A DNA stretch of 64,000 nt, taken from Toxorhynchites rutilus septentrionalis (Eukaryota; Arthropoda; Insecta; Diptera; Culicidae). The DNA lies in assembly GCF_029784135.1 (NCBI RefSeq), contig NC_073745.1:161275335-161339334 (forward strand), written 5' to 3'. This document shows, in pieces, positions 1 through 11,640 of this stretch. The position numbers and the translations under genes are program-made. Under the pieces are notes generated by a model. The model was not told the origin of the DNA and made no database searches. It saw nothing but the letters and a program-made list of their open reading frames with translations. How positions within the stretch are numbered: position 1 is the first letter of the stretch; each line of letters opens with the position of its first letter.

Positions 1-1455
1 ACCTGGGGGAGACACATTGCGTATTTGAAACAGAAATGCCAGCAAAGAATCAATTTTCTCCAAACAATAACCGGAACATGGTGGGGTGCCCATCCAGGAG
101 ACCTCATGCAGTTGTACAAAACAACGATATTATCAGTGTTAGAATATGGCAGTTTTTGCTTCCGATCAGCTGCCAGGATTCATATTCTCAAGCTGGAGAA
201 AATACAATATCGTTGCTTGCGTATAGCCATGGGGTGTTTGCATTCGACACATACGATGAGTCTCGAAGTTTTGGCAGGAGTACCCCCGCTTACTCTTCGG
301 TTCACAGAATTATCCTACAGATTTCTCATCCGTTGCAAGATCATGAATCCATTGGTGATTGATAACTTCGAAAATCTACTCCAACTGACTCCTCAGTCAA
401 GTTTTATGTCTTTATACCATGAGTACCTTACCCACGACGTGCACCCTTCACTAGGCATCTCCAACCAAGTTTGCTTCCCATACTTTTGCAATTCCTCTGT
501 CATTTTTGATCTGTCCATGCGACAAAAAATCCATGGAATCCCAGATCATCTACGCTCCGATTATATTCCGCCGATATTTTCGGCAGAATATGGGAAAGTT
601 AGATCTGATAAAATGTTCTTTACTGACGGTTCATTCATAAACGGGTCCACTGGCTTCGGCATCTTCAATGAAAACTCCAGTGCCTCTTTCAAACTCAAAG
701 ATCCTTGTTCCGTGTATGTCGCTGAACTGGGTGCGATATACTACGCACTGGGGATCATTGAAACATTGCCCATCGACCACTATTTTATTTTTCTCAGCTC
801 AATAGAGGCAATCCGCTCAATGAAGGTTGATAAACGCTCATCTTATTTCCTAACTAGAATAAGACAACTATTGAGTGTTTTGGTCGAAAAATTATTCAAG
901 ATTACCTTAGCATGGGTTCCCTCTCATTGTTCGATTCCGGGGAATGAGAAAGCGGACTCGCTAGCTAAGGTGGGCGCTTTAGAAGGCACACTTTTTGAAA
1001 GGCAAATTGCTTATAATGAATTTTTCCACATTCCTCGTCAGTACACGCTCGTAAGTTGGCAGCGCATGTGGAGTGGAGATGAGTTCGGTCGTTGGTTACA
1101 CACGATTATCCCTAAGGTCTCGACGAGTGCATGGTTCAAGGGATTGAATGTAGGTCGTGATTTCATTCGCGTTATATCTCGGCTTATGTCCAATCACTAC
1201 AACCTAAACGCGCATCTCTATCGCATTGGGCTCGCAGCAAACAATCTTTGTGATTGTGGCGATGGCTACCACGACATCGAGCATGTTGTCTGGTCGTGTA
1301 TCCGGTTCTATACTGCTCGCTCTCAGCTCTCTAGAGCACTGAGAGCACAAGGCAGACAATCGGAGATCCCCGTCCGGGATATCTTAGGTAGCCGTAATCC
1401 TGATCTTCTCCTTCATCTATACCTGTTCCTCAGAAACGCCGATGTCAACGTTTAA
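1..1455 (+). pseudogene. LINE ORF2 C-terminus: RT thumb plus RNase H
   Basis: The frame encodes the last ~485 residues of a LINE polymerase. It starts in the post-catalytic RT region (KCQQRINFLQTITG, then LYKTTILSVLEYGSF) and continues into an RNase H fold with FFTDGSF (first Asp), YVAELGAIYYAL (Glu) and WVPSHCSIPGNEKADSLAK (last Asp). It ends with a Cys/His segment, CDCGDGYHDIEHVVWSC. The position where a third catalytic Asp is expected (usually a DSxSSIEAI motif) reads FIFLSSIEAI, so that Asp is missing and RNase H activity is doubtful. No stop interrupts the frame. Whether the upstream gag, endonuclease and RT domains survive lies outside the window. Confidence 0.8.
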
Positions 1456-1945
1456 TGATGTTTCCTTCGTTGTGTCCCCGTTTCATATCCCTCCTATCCG
1501 ATCGATAAACTTTTACTTAGTCGCGGCAATACATACACACACTCTTTACAGATGCACGGGCCAAAGGTTGTGCAGTCCACTGATCATTCAACAAGAGTCA
1601 AAGATTGTACCGCTCATGACAACTCTACACGAGCTGATGATTGCGCCGGCTAGTGAACATTCTATCCTGGATTCCTCGAATCGAGAAAGAAGCACCACGC
1701 TAGATATGGGATACAGACTAGGGGGGCGTTGCTGATTAATGGTCAGCTGCATCCCAATAGGAAGTATCCCGTGTCGGGCACACGTACAGAGCATTGGAGA
1801 CAGCAACATCCGAATTACGAAAACACTTGTAATACTAACCTCGAGCCAACCGCGAGTAATCGGTTACATATTACTAACATAGATAATAAGAAAAATTGTC
1901 AAAGTATTGAACTCCCGGCCCCGTGAGGCTAACGCCATATGAGCC
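1..1945 (+). mobile_element. I-superfamily LINE, 3' half, cut by window edge
   Basis: This is the 3' part of a non-LTR retrotransposon with an RNase H domain. The reading frame is already open at base 1, so the element continues to the left of the window. It runs through the end of ORF2 (stop near 1455) and a 3' UTR of about 490 bases that ends near the A-rich stretch at 1939-1950. The 3' UTR from about 1460 to 1800 is closely similar to 50231-50541, so both loci belong to one family. The segment around 1840-1865, ending in CGCGAGTAATCGG, also matches 14281-14305 in the second I-like element, which shows a more distant relationship. The 3' boundary was judged by eye and no TSD can be tested because the 5' end is missing. 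Confidence 0.8.
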
Positions 1946-2275
1946 TTGATAAAAATATATATTTTGGAAAAAAAAACCAAAATCTGAAATTTTTGCATGC
2001 GTAGCATTTTTCCAAGAATGACTAGTTTATAAGCTTTAATTTGATATATCGACCGTCTAAATCGGCCAATAGTTAACAAGTTATGAATTTTTGAAAAATG
2101 TCATTTTTGGAAAAAAGGGGAAAAAGTCGATATTTCAGATCACCCTAAAATGAAAATGTGCACCATAACAAAAAAACAAAAAAATACGGGTCTAATGTTT
2201 TGCGACAAAGAACAAAATTTCCACTTCCCACGAAAATCTGAGAACCACTATATCGGTTTGACATGGATTGGTTTT
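1946..2275. repeat. Fold-back MITE, half copy
   Basis: This stretch is AT-rich and non-coding. It shares blocks with the large inverted-repeat element at 6195-8330: a run about clients of the type AATACGGGTCTAATGTTTTG, and the terminal block GAGAACCACTATATCGGTTT at about 2240-2265. Only one arm is present, so it looks like a half or truncated copy next to the LINE tail. No TSD was identified. Confidence 0.5.
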
Positions 2276-2279
2276 TATG

Positions 2280-2954
2280 ATTGTTTGAGACCCCTCCACC
2301 TTCTCTCCCATACAAATGAAACATAAATTTCTACATAAGTCAAGAACTGATTAAGCTAATGGAACCAAATTTGGCATGTGAAGGTTTAAAGGGACAATAA
2401 ATGTTTCTATGGTGGCTCGAGACCCCTCCACCACTCTCTAAGGGGGGCTCTCACACAATTGAAACACACATTTCTGCATAAATCGAGAACAGAGCAAAAA
2501 GCAAAGGGGTAAGGAAAAAACCCGAGGAAGGAATCATGCGATTTCATTTGTCATCCTTGTATTATATTTTCTGTATCAAACAGAGCCGATCTGGCGTAGT
2601 GGTAACATTCGTACCTCTCACGCTCAAGGTAATGAGATCAATTCTCACTTCCGACATTCTTCCAAAAATGGAAGTTAAAGTGACGGACCATCCAAATGTG
2701 TTGAAAGTCACTATAATACAGAATAAAAAAAGGTATTCCATGTAAGGTAGACACATGTTATATGCAAGTGATTGAAAAATCTTGAACGAGAACTGGGTCT
2801 GAAAATAATTTGATATTATAATGACGAGTTCTGATAGGAAATTTCTAGTGAGAGAAATTTGTAAAGGGTCAAAATTAATCAATGCTTAGTTAGAAAGAAA
2901 GTATGTATAACAGAAAACCATTTTGGGCGAGACGCAGTTTGCAGGGTCAGCTAG
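2280..2954 (+). mobile_element. Non-autonomous Helitron-like element
   Basis: The 3' end reads GACGCAGTTTGCAGGGTCAG-CTAG followed by T, the CTRR|T terminus expected for insect Helitrons. A second copy at 43350-43693 ends the same way, and a third at 17312-17864 is close. The body carries repeated phrases shared with those copies (AAACACAAATTTCTGCAT-like blocks, CTCTAAGGGGGG and CTTGAACGAGAACTG). There is no Rep/helicase coding, so it is non-autonomous. The 5' TC end is not visible and the start is approximate. A tRNA-derived SINE sits inside it. Confidence 0.6.
2580..2745 (+). repeat. tRNA-derived SINE inside Helitron
   Basis: A box-A-like TGGCGTAGTGG at about 2591 and a box-B-like GAGATCAATTCTC about 40 bases later give a degenerate tRNA head (RNA polymerase III internal promoter). 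It is followed by a short unrelated body and an A-rich end (AATAAAAAAAGG) near 2735. The related Helitron copy at 43.4 kb lacks this segment, which supports a secondary insertion. The exact ends and TSD are unclear. Confidence 0.55.
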
Positions 2955-2955
2955 T

Positions 2956-5900
2956 AACTGATAAATATTCCAGCAATAGTTTCGCGACTTTTTGCCTTCG
3001 AAGATAATTTTATAAACGAATGCTTATGTGAATAACTCAAATTGTTGGGACTGTCCTAACCACGTTAATGATGCACAATCGAATGCATTTTATTGATTTT
3101 CCGATTATGCCATGATGAGTAGAAATGCATTCCAAATTAACACCAAACAGTACCCACATATGCGTTCAGGAAGCTGCCCCTCGTAGCTTTTTGTGCGATA
3201 TATTATTTCTATGGGGAGCAACGGAAAGTTGGGGAGATAATATTAATAAATCGTCCCAAATTATTCTAATTATAAAATGATTTGAGCAATAATTATTATA
3301 TCAGAATCATTATTGTTATTAACGCCTGAAGAAATTTATTGTGCGGCAAACATCAGTGCCGCACCAAGAATTGATAGAAATACTGAATGTGATTTATTGA
3401 TAATGATAAACTGCTCTAGGATATGAATCAACAGTATTTTTTGTTGTTGCATTTGTCGTATTTTAACCATAATTAGCCTCTTGTTCGTATTCAAATTAAT
3501 TCGTATTCAAAATTGGAAAACGCATAAAACTCAACTCTTGGTATACCATGTGATGCACATTAAGATATTTATTCATTTCTGGACTTTTTTAACAACATCA
3601 GCGCAATACACGGCTCCGGGATGTAAAAAAACTCTAGTTTCCAAACATAGAAATAAGAATATGATATAACGTAGTAATTAGAGACAGAGACAATTACATT
3701 CCCGAAAAAGAAAGAGAAGAGACAGTTCCTCAGCTGTTGAAAGGATGTTCATATTATTCCTTTCTAAAATATTCAAAACTCACTATTTTTTTCTTTTATT
3801 TATGTATGTGGTTTACCTAAGCGAATCGCGCCAATGTCTGGATACAATTCATGTCTTTGTCAATTTTGCACTAGCATAATCGTGGCCAGACTGCATAATA
3901 GAAAATCACTCGCTGCCGCACGTTTTTCAGATCGCCAACATTTGAAATAGTTACCGATTTGCAAATCATCCCAACAGACCCACATCAAAATGATTCGCTA
4001 TTGGCCGCCAGACGTTGATTTAATTTATCCGACATGGAGAGCATTTTACTCGTGCCTCGAGATTACATGATGGAATTCTTCATCCTAAAGGAAGAACAAT
4101 GCTGAACCAATAGCCACATTGAATACATTATGCGCCAAGTACATGGAATCACGATCGTCGAGTTGTTGTCACGTAAAACAAATTCGAACAGAATTTTTCT
4201 GTTTGGTAATGCTTTGTTTGGATTCAGTCTGCATTCTATGTTAATGATTTTACGTTATTTCACTTTCCGTATATTGTGTGAAGATTGGATGAATACTTAT
4301 GGTTGCGATACATCTTTCGATATAAGATTAATTTGCAACTGCGCAATTAATCTTATTGAATTTTTTTCGTGAATTTCGTTGATTCGTGAAGACTATGAAA
4401 TAGCTGATTTAAGTTCAATGCTATGTTATGAAATCTCATTATTTTTCTCCTTATCTTTTGGTTTCATGGTGAATGATTGAATATTTCGAAAATCGTGAAT
4501 CGAGAAGATGAATAAATGCATTCTCTTTGAAACACTAAGTCATTGCTACAAAGACAAAGATTTCCTTTACTTCTACCAAAACTCGTCATTATAATATAAA
4601 CTTATTTTCATACCCAATTCTCGCTCAAGATTCTTCAATAACTTGCAAATAATGTGTTCCTCTGTAACATGGAATACATTTTTCTACAGACAAAAATCAG
4701 ACAGCTCAAATCGGAGTATTCCTTTCTCGAGTTTATTTAGAACCACGGTAAGTAAAGAAAGATAAAATTGCTCGAATGATGGCATACACAATGGGATAAA
4801 ATCGAAAATGCGTACAAACTGATTAACGATGAGCTCTCTGACTCATCGTGCGCAGTAGGCTCCAAAATCGATCATGTAATTCACTTGGTGCTGGCGAACT
4901 GTGACTTATGGTATCCTCTATAAATCAAAAAATGGTAAATGCGCAGAGAACTTCTTCTTTTCTTATTCATGTACAGGTTTATCCATTGTGTGTTTTGGAA
5001 AGCGAAGTATGAAAAACATCAAATCTCGGAACTGAAATATAAATTTGCTCACTGATTGATGATTGATGAACTTCCGCTTTTGTGAAAAAATATAATTTTT
5101 TTCATGTTATTTCGTTGTGAGACAATCCATATTGTAAAATGCAAACTTGAAATGAAATAAATCACAAGTTGGAAAAGGTTCAACTTTGATAGTCACATCG
5201 TTAAGGGTTATATTTTTCGAAACAAGGAAATTGATAACCCTGTAGAACGAACAATAGCTTCATTTCTCCGTCTAAACTATTCCTGTTGGAGGATATCGGA
5301 AGTGTACTCTAATCTGTACAGTAGTGTGGATTCTCTCTTGTTTCTCTGGGACATAGGCGCTCCGTGCAGGAATTGTCCCATTCATGATTTGATAGCAGCA
5401 GATGTACGAATGAGTGTAAACTTCATTTTATCGAATTTTCTATTTCGAGAATTCAGCGTGGGTGACAAAAAACCGGTTCCAATCCTCCATTCCGAACGGC
5501 ACTGCTTCAATCCATGCGTTCATATAAACTACCAGTTGGAATAAATTTGATTGGGAAAGAGAATCGGATTATGGTTTCGTTAAAATTGTTAAATTATCGT
5601 GTCTTTCATAGACGGAAGATGTAGCCGTTCAGAGCATTGGTTGCATGATAGCAATCAAGCCGTTTTTGTTTTGTATTGAGGAACCCGCCTGTGTTCGTTC
5701 TATTTGCTCTGCAGTCGTTCGTGACACGCGGTGATGACGCTGGAACACACGGACCGAGCGAACCAAACGGATTGTGTGGACTCACTTCCTCGAACGCTTC
5801 AACTGCAATTTGTGTTAGCCAGGTATTCACTAGTAAATTTAGACATTTCATGATTGTATTCTCTGTTATATTCACAAAATGGCACCAAATATAAATATAC

Positions 5901-6190
5901 CCGAATCGAGAAAATGTGATTGGATTTTGTTGTTGGATAAAATAACAAGAAATAAACTATAAAAATCCGAATACAAGAATCTCAATTTCAAATAAGAAAT
6001 CCATTATTCATGCATGAAATTGAACATTTTTCCAGCATACTTTGAATTATCCGGGTCTGCAGTTGAATATGTAAATCGATTATTTGATTCACCTTAACTA
6101 TGAATTTACCTACCTTAAAATTCTATCAAGCACTTGATGTTATAGCAAAGAAAGTAATTCAAATTTCAAGGTAGGTAAATTTATCGTTAA
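2956..6190. other. Non-coding stretch, no gene recognised
   Basis: This AT-rich DNA has only short frames (the longest are about 80-90 codons, at 4130-4372, 5302-5544 and 5606-5875), none with a recognisable domain or splice context. The only identifiable piece is a Helitron fragment at 4575-4692, listed separately. An inverted pair around 6105-6180 (TTTACCTACCTTAAAATT and its near-complement) may be the end of another small MITE. Confidence 0.4.
4575..4692 (-). mobile_element. Helitron fragment, reverse orientation
   Basis: Read on the minus strand, this segment matches the interior of the Helitron copies at about 2740-2850 and 43440-43530. It shares the phrases for ATGTT..GCAAGT, TTGA.GAATCTTGAGCGAG and ATAATGACGAGTT. 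It has neither end of the element, so it is a decayed internal fragment. Confidence 0.5.
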
Positions 6191-7596
6191 AGTAATTCAG
6201 CCATTCCAAGCAAAACCGATATAGTGGTTCTCAGATTTTTGTGAAAATTGGTAATTTTGTTTTTTTATCACAAAACATAAGACCCGTATTTTTTATTTTT
6301 TCATTAGGGTGACTATTTCTATTTTGGGGTGGTTCAAAGAATCAATTATTTCCAATTTTTCCCAAAAATGACTTTTTTTAAAATTCATAACTTTTGAACC
6401 ACTGAACCGTTTTAGATTATCGATATATCAAATTGAATCCAATGAACTAGCCTTGTATTAAAAAATATTGAACTGGATATTAAAAAGGATGGATTTTGTT
6501 TTCGTAATTATTGATTTGTTGTTGTTTTTTGTTGTTTTCATGACTTTGGACTAGAGGGCGCTATATATTTTTTATATTTTTTCTTGAAAGCTGAGGATTT
6601 TTTACATAACATATCTCAATATCAGAGATGCTATTTTTTCGTTTTGAAGATATGATTTTCCAAAGTTCGAAAGTTCGAATCGATGGTTCGAAAAAAAAAC
6701 AAATTGTTCACCTTTTTTCCATTACAAAAATTCATTTCAAAATTCACTTCTGAACTACTCGACCGATTCAGATGATCGACATATCAAACTGAAACTTATG
6801 AGTTAGTTTTCTTTTTATTTTTGGGAAAACATGTTTTTCGTCTCTGTAATAATTGGTTGAGTCAGATTTTCACAGTTTTCTCGGTTAAAGAAAGAGGGCG
6901 CTATATTTTTTTATATTTTTTCTGGAAGGCTGAGATTTTTGACATAATAAATCTCGATATCAGAGATGCTATTTCTTTCGTTTTTGAGATATGATTTTTC
7001 AAATTTAACATGTTTTAAGTCCTATGTGACTAGACTAGACCTATGCGACTAGAATCCAGTCTTCTCTCACGTGTGATAATTTTTCAAAAAAGCTTATTGG
7101 CTTCAATTTAATGTGTCGATCGTCTAAATCGGATCAGTAGTTCAAACGTTATGATTTTTTGCGAAAAGTCATTTTTGGATAAAAGGGGAAAATTATTTTT
7201 TGGACCACCGGTTATCTTTGAAAAATCATATCTCAAAAACGGAAAGAATAGCATCTCTGATATCGAGATATGTTATGTAAAAAATCCTCAGATTTCAAGG
7301 AAAAATATGAAAAAATATAGTGCCCTCTAGTCCAAAGTCATGAAAACAACAAAAAACAACAACAAATCAATAATTACGAAAACAAAATCCATTGTTTTTA
7401 CAAGTTCAATATTTTTTAACGAAAGGCTAGCTTGTTGACTTCAATTTTATATGTCGATCATCTAAATCGGTTCAGTGATTTAAAAGTTCTGAAAAAAGTA
7501 ATTTCTGCGAAATAGTTAGATAAAATGATTTTTCGGACCACCCTAAAATGGAAATGGCCACCCTAACGAAAAAATAAAAAAAAATTGCAAGGGGTT

Positions 7597-8225
7597 GTAT
7601 CTAGGACACGGCCGCATATTTTCGACGTAGCACTACTATATTGTGTAATCCACTTGTTTACCACTTCAAATATTATTTTAGAATGCATCGAAATTTTTGT
7701 AATAGATTATGTTCTTCGTTACAAATAAATTTGAGGAACGTCCTTTTACGTTTGATATGATGCCTAGGACTACCAAAATATGTGAACGGAAAAATTGTCA
7801 AACGATCATTGTATTTTACATTTCCCTCTGAAATTGTTGCACATCTCATGTTTACGTAGGTCTCGAACCGCGAAAGTTCATTCACCTCTAGTAAGTACGT
7901 GTTAGGGAAACATATTCCTGTCTGCACAACGACAAGCAAGTACAAAAGTACACAACACCAGAAAATACCCCCGACTAGCATGTATGTATTTGCAAAGCGG
8001 ATGGCACATTAATCTTGAAGTCCGTGTTAGTTCTTCCAGTTTTCGTGAATTTAAACCGTTTAGAGATTAGCGAATTGTAATGTATAGCATATCAAACAAA
8101 TCTTAGAAAAAATTTCGATTCGGTTGGTATGCAAATAATGAGAATTCGTTTACAGTCGAAATAGTTATGAACGTAAACTTTATTTCATAAAAATGTGGCA
8201 CCTTTCCTGAAAGATGTAGTTCTAC
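7597..8225. repeat. Segment nested in the fold-back element
   Basis: The right arm of the fold-back element breaks off after an A-rich run at about 7590 and resumes at about 8228 (AAATACGGGTCTAATG). The intervening DNA begins with TTGTATCTAGGACACGGCCG and a TTTTCGACGTAGCACTAC motif. It ends with a partial inverted counterpart, GATGTAGTTCTACGTCAAAA. A related GACGTAGTCCTACGTC motif occurs at about 41907. It could be a small TIR element or part of the host repeat; the limits are inferred. Confidence 0.35.
7673..7981 (-). CDS. Hypothetical 102-aa ORF with signal-like N-terminus
   Basis: The frame begins with a strongly hydrophobic stretch (VLLYLLVVVQTGICF, about residues 11-25) preceded by MLVGGIFWCC, which resembles a secretion signal. 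It then turns polar with three scattered Cys. I recognise no family. It lies wholly within the segment nested in the fold-back element, which argues for a chance ORF or a captured fragment. No upstream promoter or splice context could be read. Confidence 0.15.
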   Translation of the reverse strand: MLVGGIFWCCVLLYLLVVVQTGICFPNTYLLEVNELSRFETYVNMRCATISEGNVKYNDRLTIFPFTYFGSPRHHIKRKRTFLKFICNEEHNLLQKFRCILK

Positions 8226-8398
8226 GTCAAAAATACGGGTCTAATGTTTTGCAATAAAGAACAAAACTACCACTTTTCATGAAAACCTGAGAACCACTAT
8301 ATCGGTTTGGCATGAAATGGTTGAATTCTAATAATCGATTTCAGCATTCGATTGCAGATCGAGCCAGTTGAAACGTTCCAACGAACGACATAATCCTC

Positions 8399-8614
8399 TT
8401 AGTTTTGGTCATCATTATCTGTGGTATTCAATGGCAGGACTCGTATCTTCGTCACTATGCGTTTGTACAAACCGCGTCCTGTACGGACTAGAACCACTCG
8501 TACCAATCCGTCGGCAACCTTGTAAGTTTGCTTCATGTGTCCGAGGCTCCACATGAACGGGGAAAGGTTGTCTTGCTTCAGGAGGAACATTTCTCCCCCT
8601 TTGATGTTCGGCAT
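8399..8614 (-). pseudogene. BEL/Pao retrotransposon Pol C-terminal fragment
   Basis: The minus-strand frame reads IKGGEMFLLKQDNLSPFMWS followed by LGHM..TYKVADGLVRVV, LVRTGRGLYKRIVTKIRVLP and LN. This is the typical C-terminal tail domain after the integrase of BEL/Pao Pol proteins (pattern: GD.VLLK.DN.PP..W.LGR.......DG..RV..V.T..G...R...K...LP). Only about 70 residues remain. Upstream sequence (8615-8760) is out of frame or unrelated, and no LTR was found next to it, so this is a relic. Confidence 0.65.
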
Positions 8615-8779
8615 TGGCGTTCTCTACTAGCCTCGTTGGTGGAGTTGACTAATCTCTGGACTAACGACTCCAGAAATTTAGTATCGCGCAATGCCCGCGA
8701 GTGTCCGGAGATTTGGTTCTGGAATCGAGAACATTGGCTTCCGAATCAAAGAGTGCTTTGATAGTAACACTAACGGATA

Positions 8780-10678
8780 CCGTTCCGAATCATATTTCGG
8801 ACGCTTATGGCATATGATGCAGAAAACAGATCTAAACTTTATGCACAGGTATTATTTGGTAGATATTCTCAATAAATTAGTTCAATATGCTTTCAAGCTT
8901 TCTACTTTGTACCTATTTGATTGAAAACAATAAAATCATCGAATAAAACGCTTTTCAAATGGAGCAAATAAGAATCAAACTTCGGACACTAAATCAAATT
9001 TCGGACAGATTGAATTCAAATTTCGGACACTTTATTTTGAATTTTATGGACGAAAATTACATTACACTTGATTATATTTTATAGTCAACTGCGAAACACT
9101 TACCAAGCAATCACAGTAAACTGTTAACGATGATGAGAACTGCTGAAACACGGGAGAAATTTAAATATTTATGAACGGGTAAATTCTACGTGCTCACGCA
9201 AAACAAACGTCAAGCACAAACGATAATGAGTGGTGCTATTGAATTTTTTCTACTATGTGATAATTCAAATGTTATTCTCAAATGAAGTGATAGTGAAACC
9301 AAGGGATCACTCTAAAGAAGCAATTGTGATATTAAATTTATAGTTATATCATCAGTGCATGAATCATTTCAAGCTATTAGAACAAAGTGTCCGAAATATG
9401 ATTTAGAACGGTACTTCGAATGAAAGGGACCAGCCATATTTTTGATGGAACTTCGATGTGAAGTAGGTCCTGTCCATAGACATTTAAATTTAAGTATTCA
9501 AGGGAGATATACTGTTAAAGTCATATTTGTTATGTCGAAGTAACTGATTTCTTCAGAGAAGTTTGTTACCCGGACTCTTCGTACCAGTGCTTCAAATGCT
9601 CCATCCGCTTCCGTAGGTGTCAGGTTTTCGTCACATTTGCACGCCGACATTTGTAGCTGAAACAGATGCTAGTTACCGTAACATTCAGCAGCAGCTTCCC
9701 AGCTCAGAATATTGTTCGAAGATCGTTGCTACGTAAATCCTGACGGAAGTCGATGTATATATGCTACTTATTTTGAGACAAATATCTTTTTTTCGCGGGG
9801 AGTGAATCCAATGCAGTACGATCATGCTATCGGATCAAATGACACCGATGGCATCGCAAAACAGAAGCAGCACATCGACAATAGCAAAGTGCAGATCGAA
9901 GCCCGGTTAGCTCTTTTAGCTGGTCCAGTTTACTTCGATATCGTTTCCACCATCAACTCTCTGTTTCAGTCAGCTCTTTGTCCACAGTTTGACCACAGTC
10001 TTTGGACGAATATCGTGGAATATCACCACTGCCCCCAAAAGCCCAAATCGGATCAACGAGCTGCAAAATTCTATAACCGTTCCTATGAATGGATTTTGAA
10101 AAGTTAGACATAGTTAAACGTGGAAAAACGATCAGTTTAGCCGTAATACGGTTGATCCATTTACTCTCAGTGCAGGTAATAAAACCCAATCTAAACGAAA
10201 AAAAAGAAAACAATCAAAACAATAATTTCAAGTTCAATTCACAGCAATGTAAAGAAAACAATCAAAACGATCACTTCAAATGTATTTCACAACAACACAC
10301 TAGTAAAGTGAGACAAGAAACCCCGACGGAAGACTCCCTAAAAACGCACAATAGAAACATTAAAAAAATCTCATCAACCTCCGAGAAGCTACGAATGTTT
10401 ATATTGTAGACATACCAATGACACTCTTTAACAATGCAGGCAATATCAAGGCCCTATTTGTATGGCATGTGGCTTCAAATGTTTCGAAACCCAAGACTGT
10501 CGCAAAAAATGGTTTGCGTACAACGTTCGCTTGAGTTTGTAAGATAATGATCTTCGTTCACATGTGGTTATAAAAATCGCATGGCTTAATTCAGCATGAC
10601 ATATGGTTTATCCCGCCTCTAGGTCAGGATCAGCTACAATCATCTATTGTTTGTAGCACATCATTTTATCTTGCCACC
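8780..10678. other. Unassigned stretch with two short unrecognised ORFs
   Basis: Plus-strand frames at 9712-10107 (131 aa) and 10089-10409 (106 aa, Asn/Gln/Lys rich) overlap by a few bases but show no motif that I recognise. Motifs such as TTCGGACAC recur at about 8993-9030, a short local direct repeat. The last part (10600-10690) is the insertion site of the I-like LINE. It may contain decayed retroelement DNA but nothing I can name. Confidence 0.3.
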
Positions 10679-10690
10679 AAAAAGGCGATC
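10679..10690. repeat. Target-site duplication, left copy
   Basis: AAAAAGGCGATC here is repeated at 14429-14440 immediately after the A-rich tail of the LINE. A 12-bp direct repeat at a 5'-truncation point and after the 3' tail is the signature of target-primed reverse transcription. It fixes the element limits at 10691 and about 14428, and the A residues may partly be tail. Confidence 0.8.
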
Positions 10691-11640
10691 ATTTTCTTCC
10701 GGCCCATACCAAAAGGAAAATCTCTAAATGTCATTCAAATTTCTAAACATCTGGTAGGATGTTATTCCTCCGTGGTCGAAATTAGAAAGGTTAGACCGAA
10801 TAAACTGCGTGTTGTCGTGGCTAATCGGAAGCACGCTAACGATATTGTTGTCGACAATCGTTTTGTAATAGAATATCGCGTATATGTGCCCTGCCATAAC
10901 GTAGAAATTGCGGGGGTGATAATAGAAACGGGTCTGACGAGCGAAATAATAAAAGAGGGAGATGGCAGATTTAAACAGCTCCCTTTGAAGCAAATTAAAA
11001 TTTTGGACTGCCAGCAACTTGGAAAAGTTTCCCAGAATGGGGAAGAAAAAAAATTCACGCCGTCCGACTCGTTTCGAGTAACTTTTGCTGGTTCCGCCCT
11101 CCCTGACTACGTTATGGTGGATAAATTAAAGCTTCCAGTACGACTCTTCGTGCCAAAGCCCATGACTTGCAACAAATGCAAGTCAGTTGGTCATACAGCA
11201 GACTATTGCGCCAACAAGAAGCGCTGTGCCACTTGCGGAGAGTAACATGAGGGGAAATCCTGCAGTGCGACTGAGCATAAATGTCCATATTGCGGGGGAT
11301 CCCCACATGAGCTCTCAGCTTGTGAAACATACAAGAGTCGCTGGGATAAACAGAAGCGCTCTTTGAAGGAACGCTCGAAGCGCACTTTTGCGGAAATTTT
11401 GAAGGACGCTTCTCCACCGGCTCAAGAACAACAACCAATCAACACACAAAATGCCTTCGCCACGTTGCCCGTTGACGAAATGGAAGCGGACACAGCTAAC
11501 GGGGGCACACCGTTCGTTTTCCAAGGGAATCCCCGGCGCAAAAATGTGACCACTCCCAAAGTTCAAGGACAAGTCCCTCCGGTGATAACCCCTGTTAGCT
11601 TGCCTAAAAAATCGAGTGCAGCGGACAAGCAACGAGAAAC
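10691..11640 (+). pseudogene. LINE ORF1 (gag-like) with zinc knuckles
   Basis: The frame is open from the truncation point (IFFRPIPKGKSLNVIQISKH, then VEIRKVRPNKLRVVVANRKH) and shows the RNA-binding N-terminal domain of I-type ORF1. Knuckles follow: CNKCKSVGHTADYC, then CATCGE-stop-HEGKSC, then CPYCGGSPHELSAC. The TAA at 11243-11245 interrupts the second knuckle; the same frame resumes at once and runs on. ORF1 proteins of this type bind the element RNA. The 5' coding end was lost by truncation at insertion, and the start seen is not a natural one. Confidence 0.75.

Larger units (their letters stand above)
6195..8330. mobile_element. Large fold-back (inverted-repeat) element
   Basis: The left end (AAAACCGATATAGTGGTTCT at about 6214) is repeated in reverse complement at the right end (about 8290-8312). 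The adjoining blocks around AAAACATAAGACCCGTATTT match between about 6270 and 8230. Inner arms pair as well: 6490-6660 pairs with 7215-7400 (the motif GACTTTGGACTAGAGGGCGC at 6543 and its complement near 7325). The whole is about 2.1 kb, AT-rich and without transposase, so it is a non-autonomous fold-back or MITE-type element. A further segment (about 7597-8225) appears inserted near the right end. TSDs were not resolved. Confidence 0.55.

Noticed and set aside
9712..10409. Overlapping ORF pair as a retroviral gag or an endogenous viral element
   Set aside because: No capsid, nucleocapsid or polymerase motif is visible; the composition is Asn/Gln/Lys-rich and could be chance.
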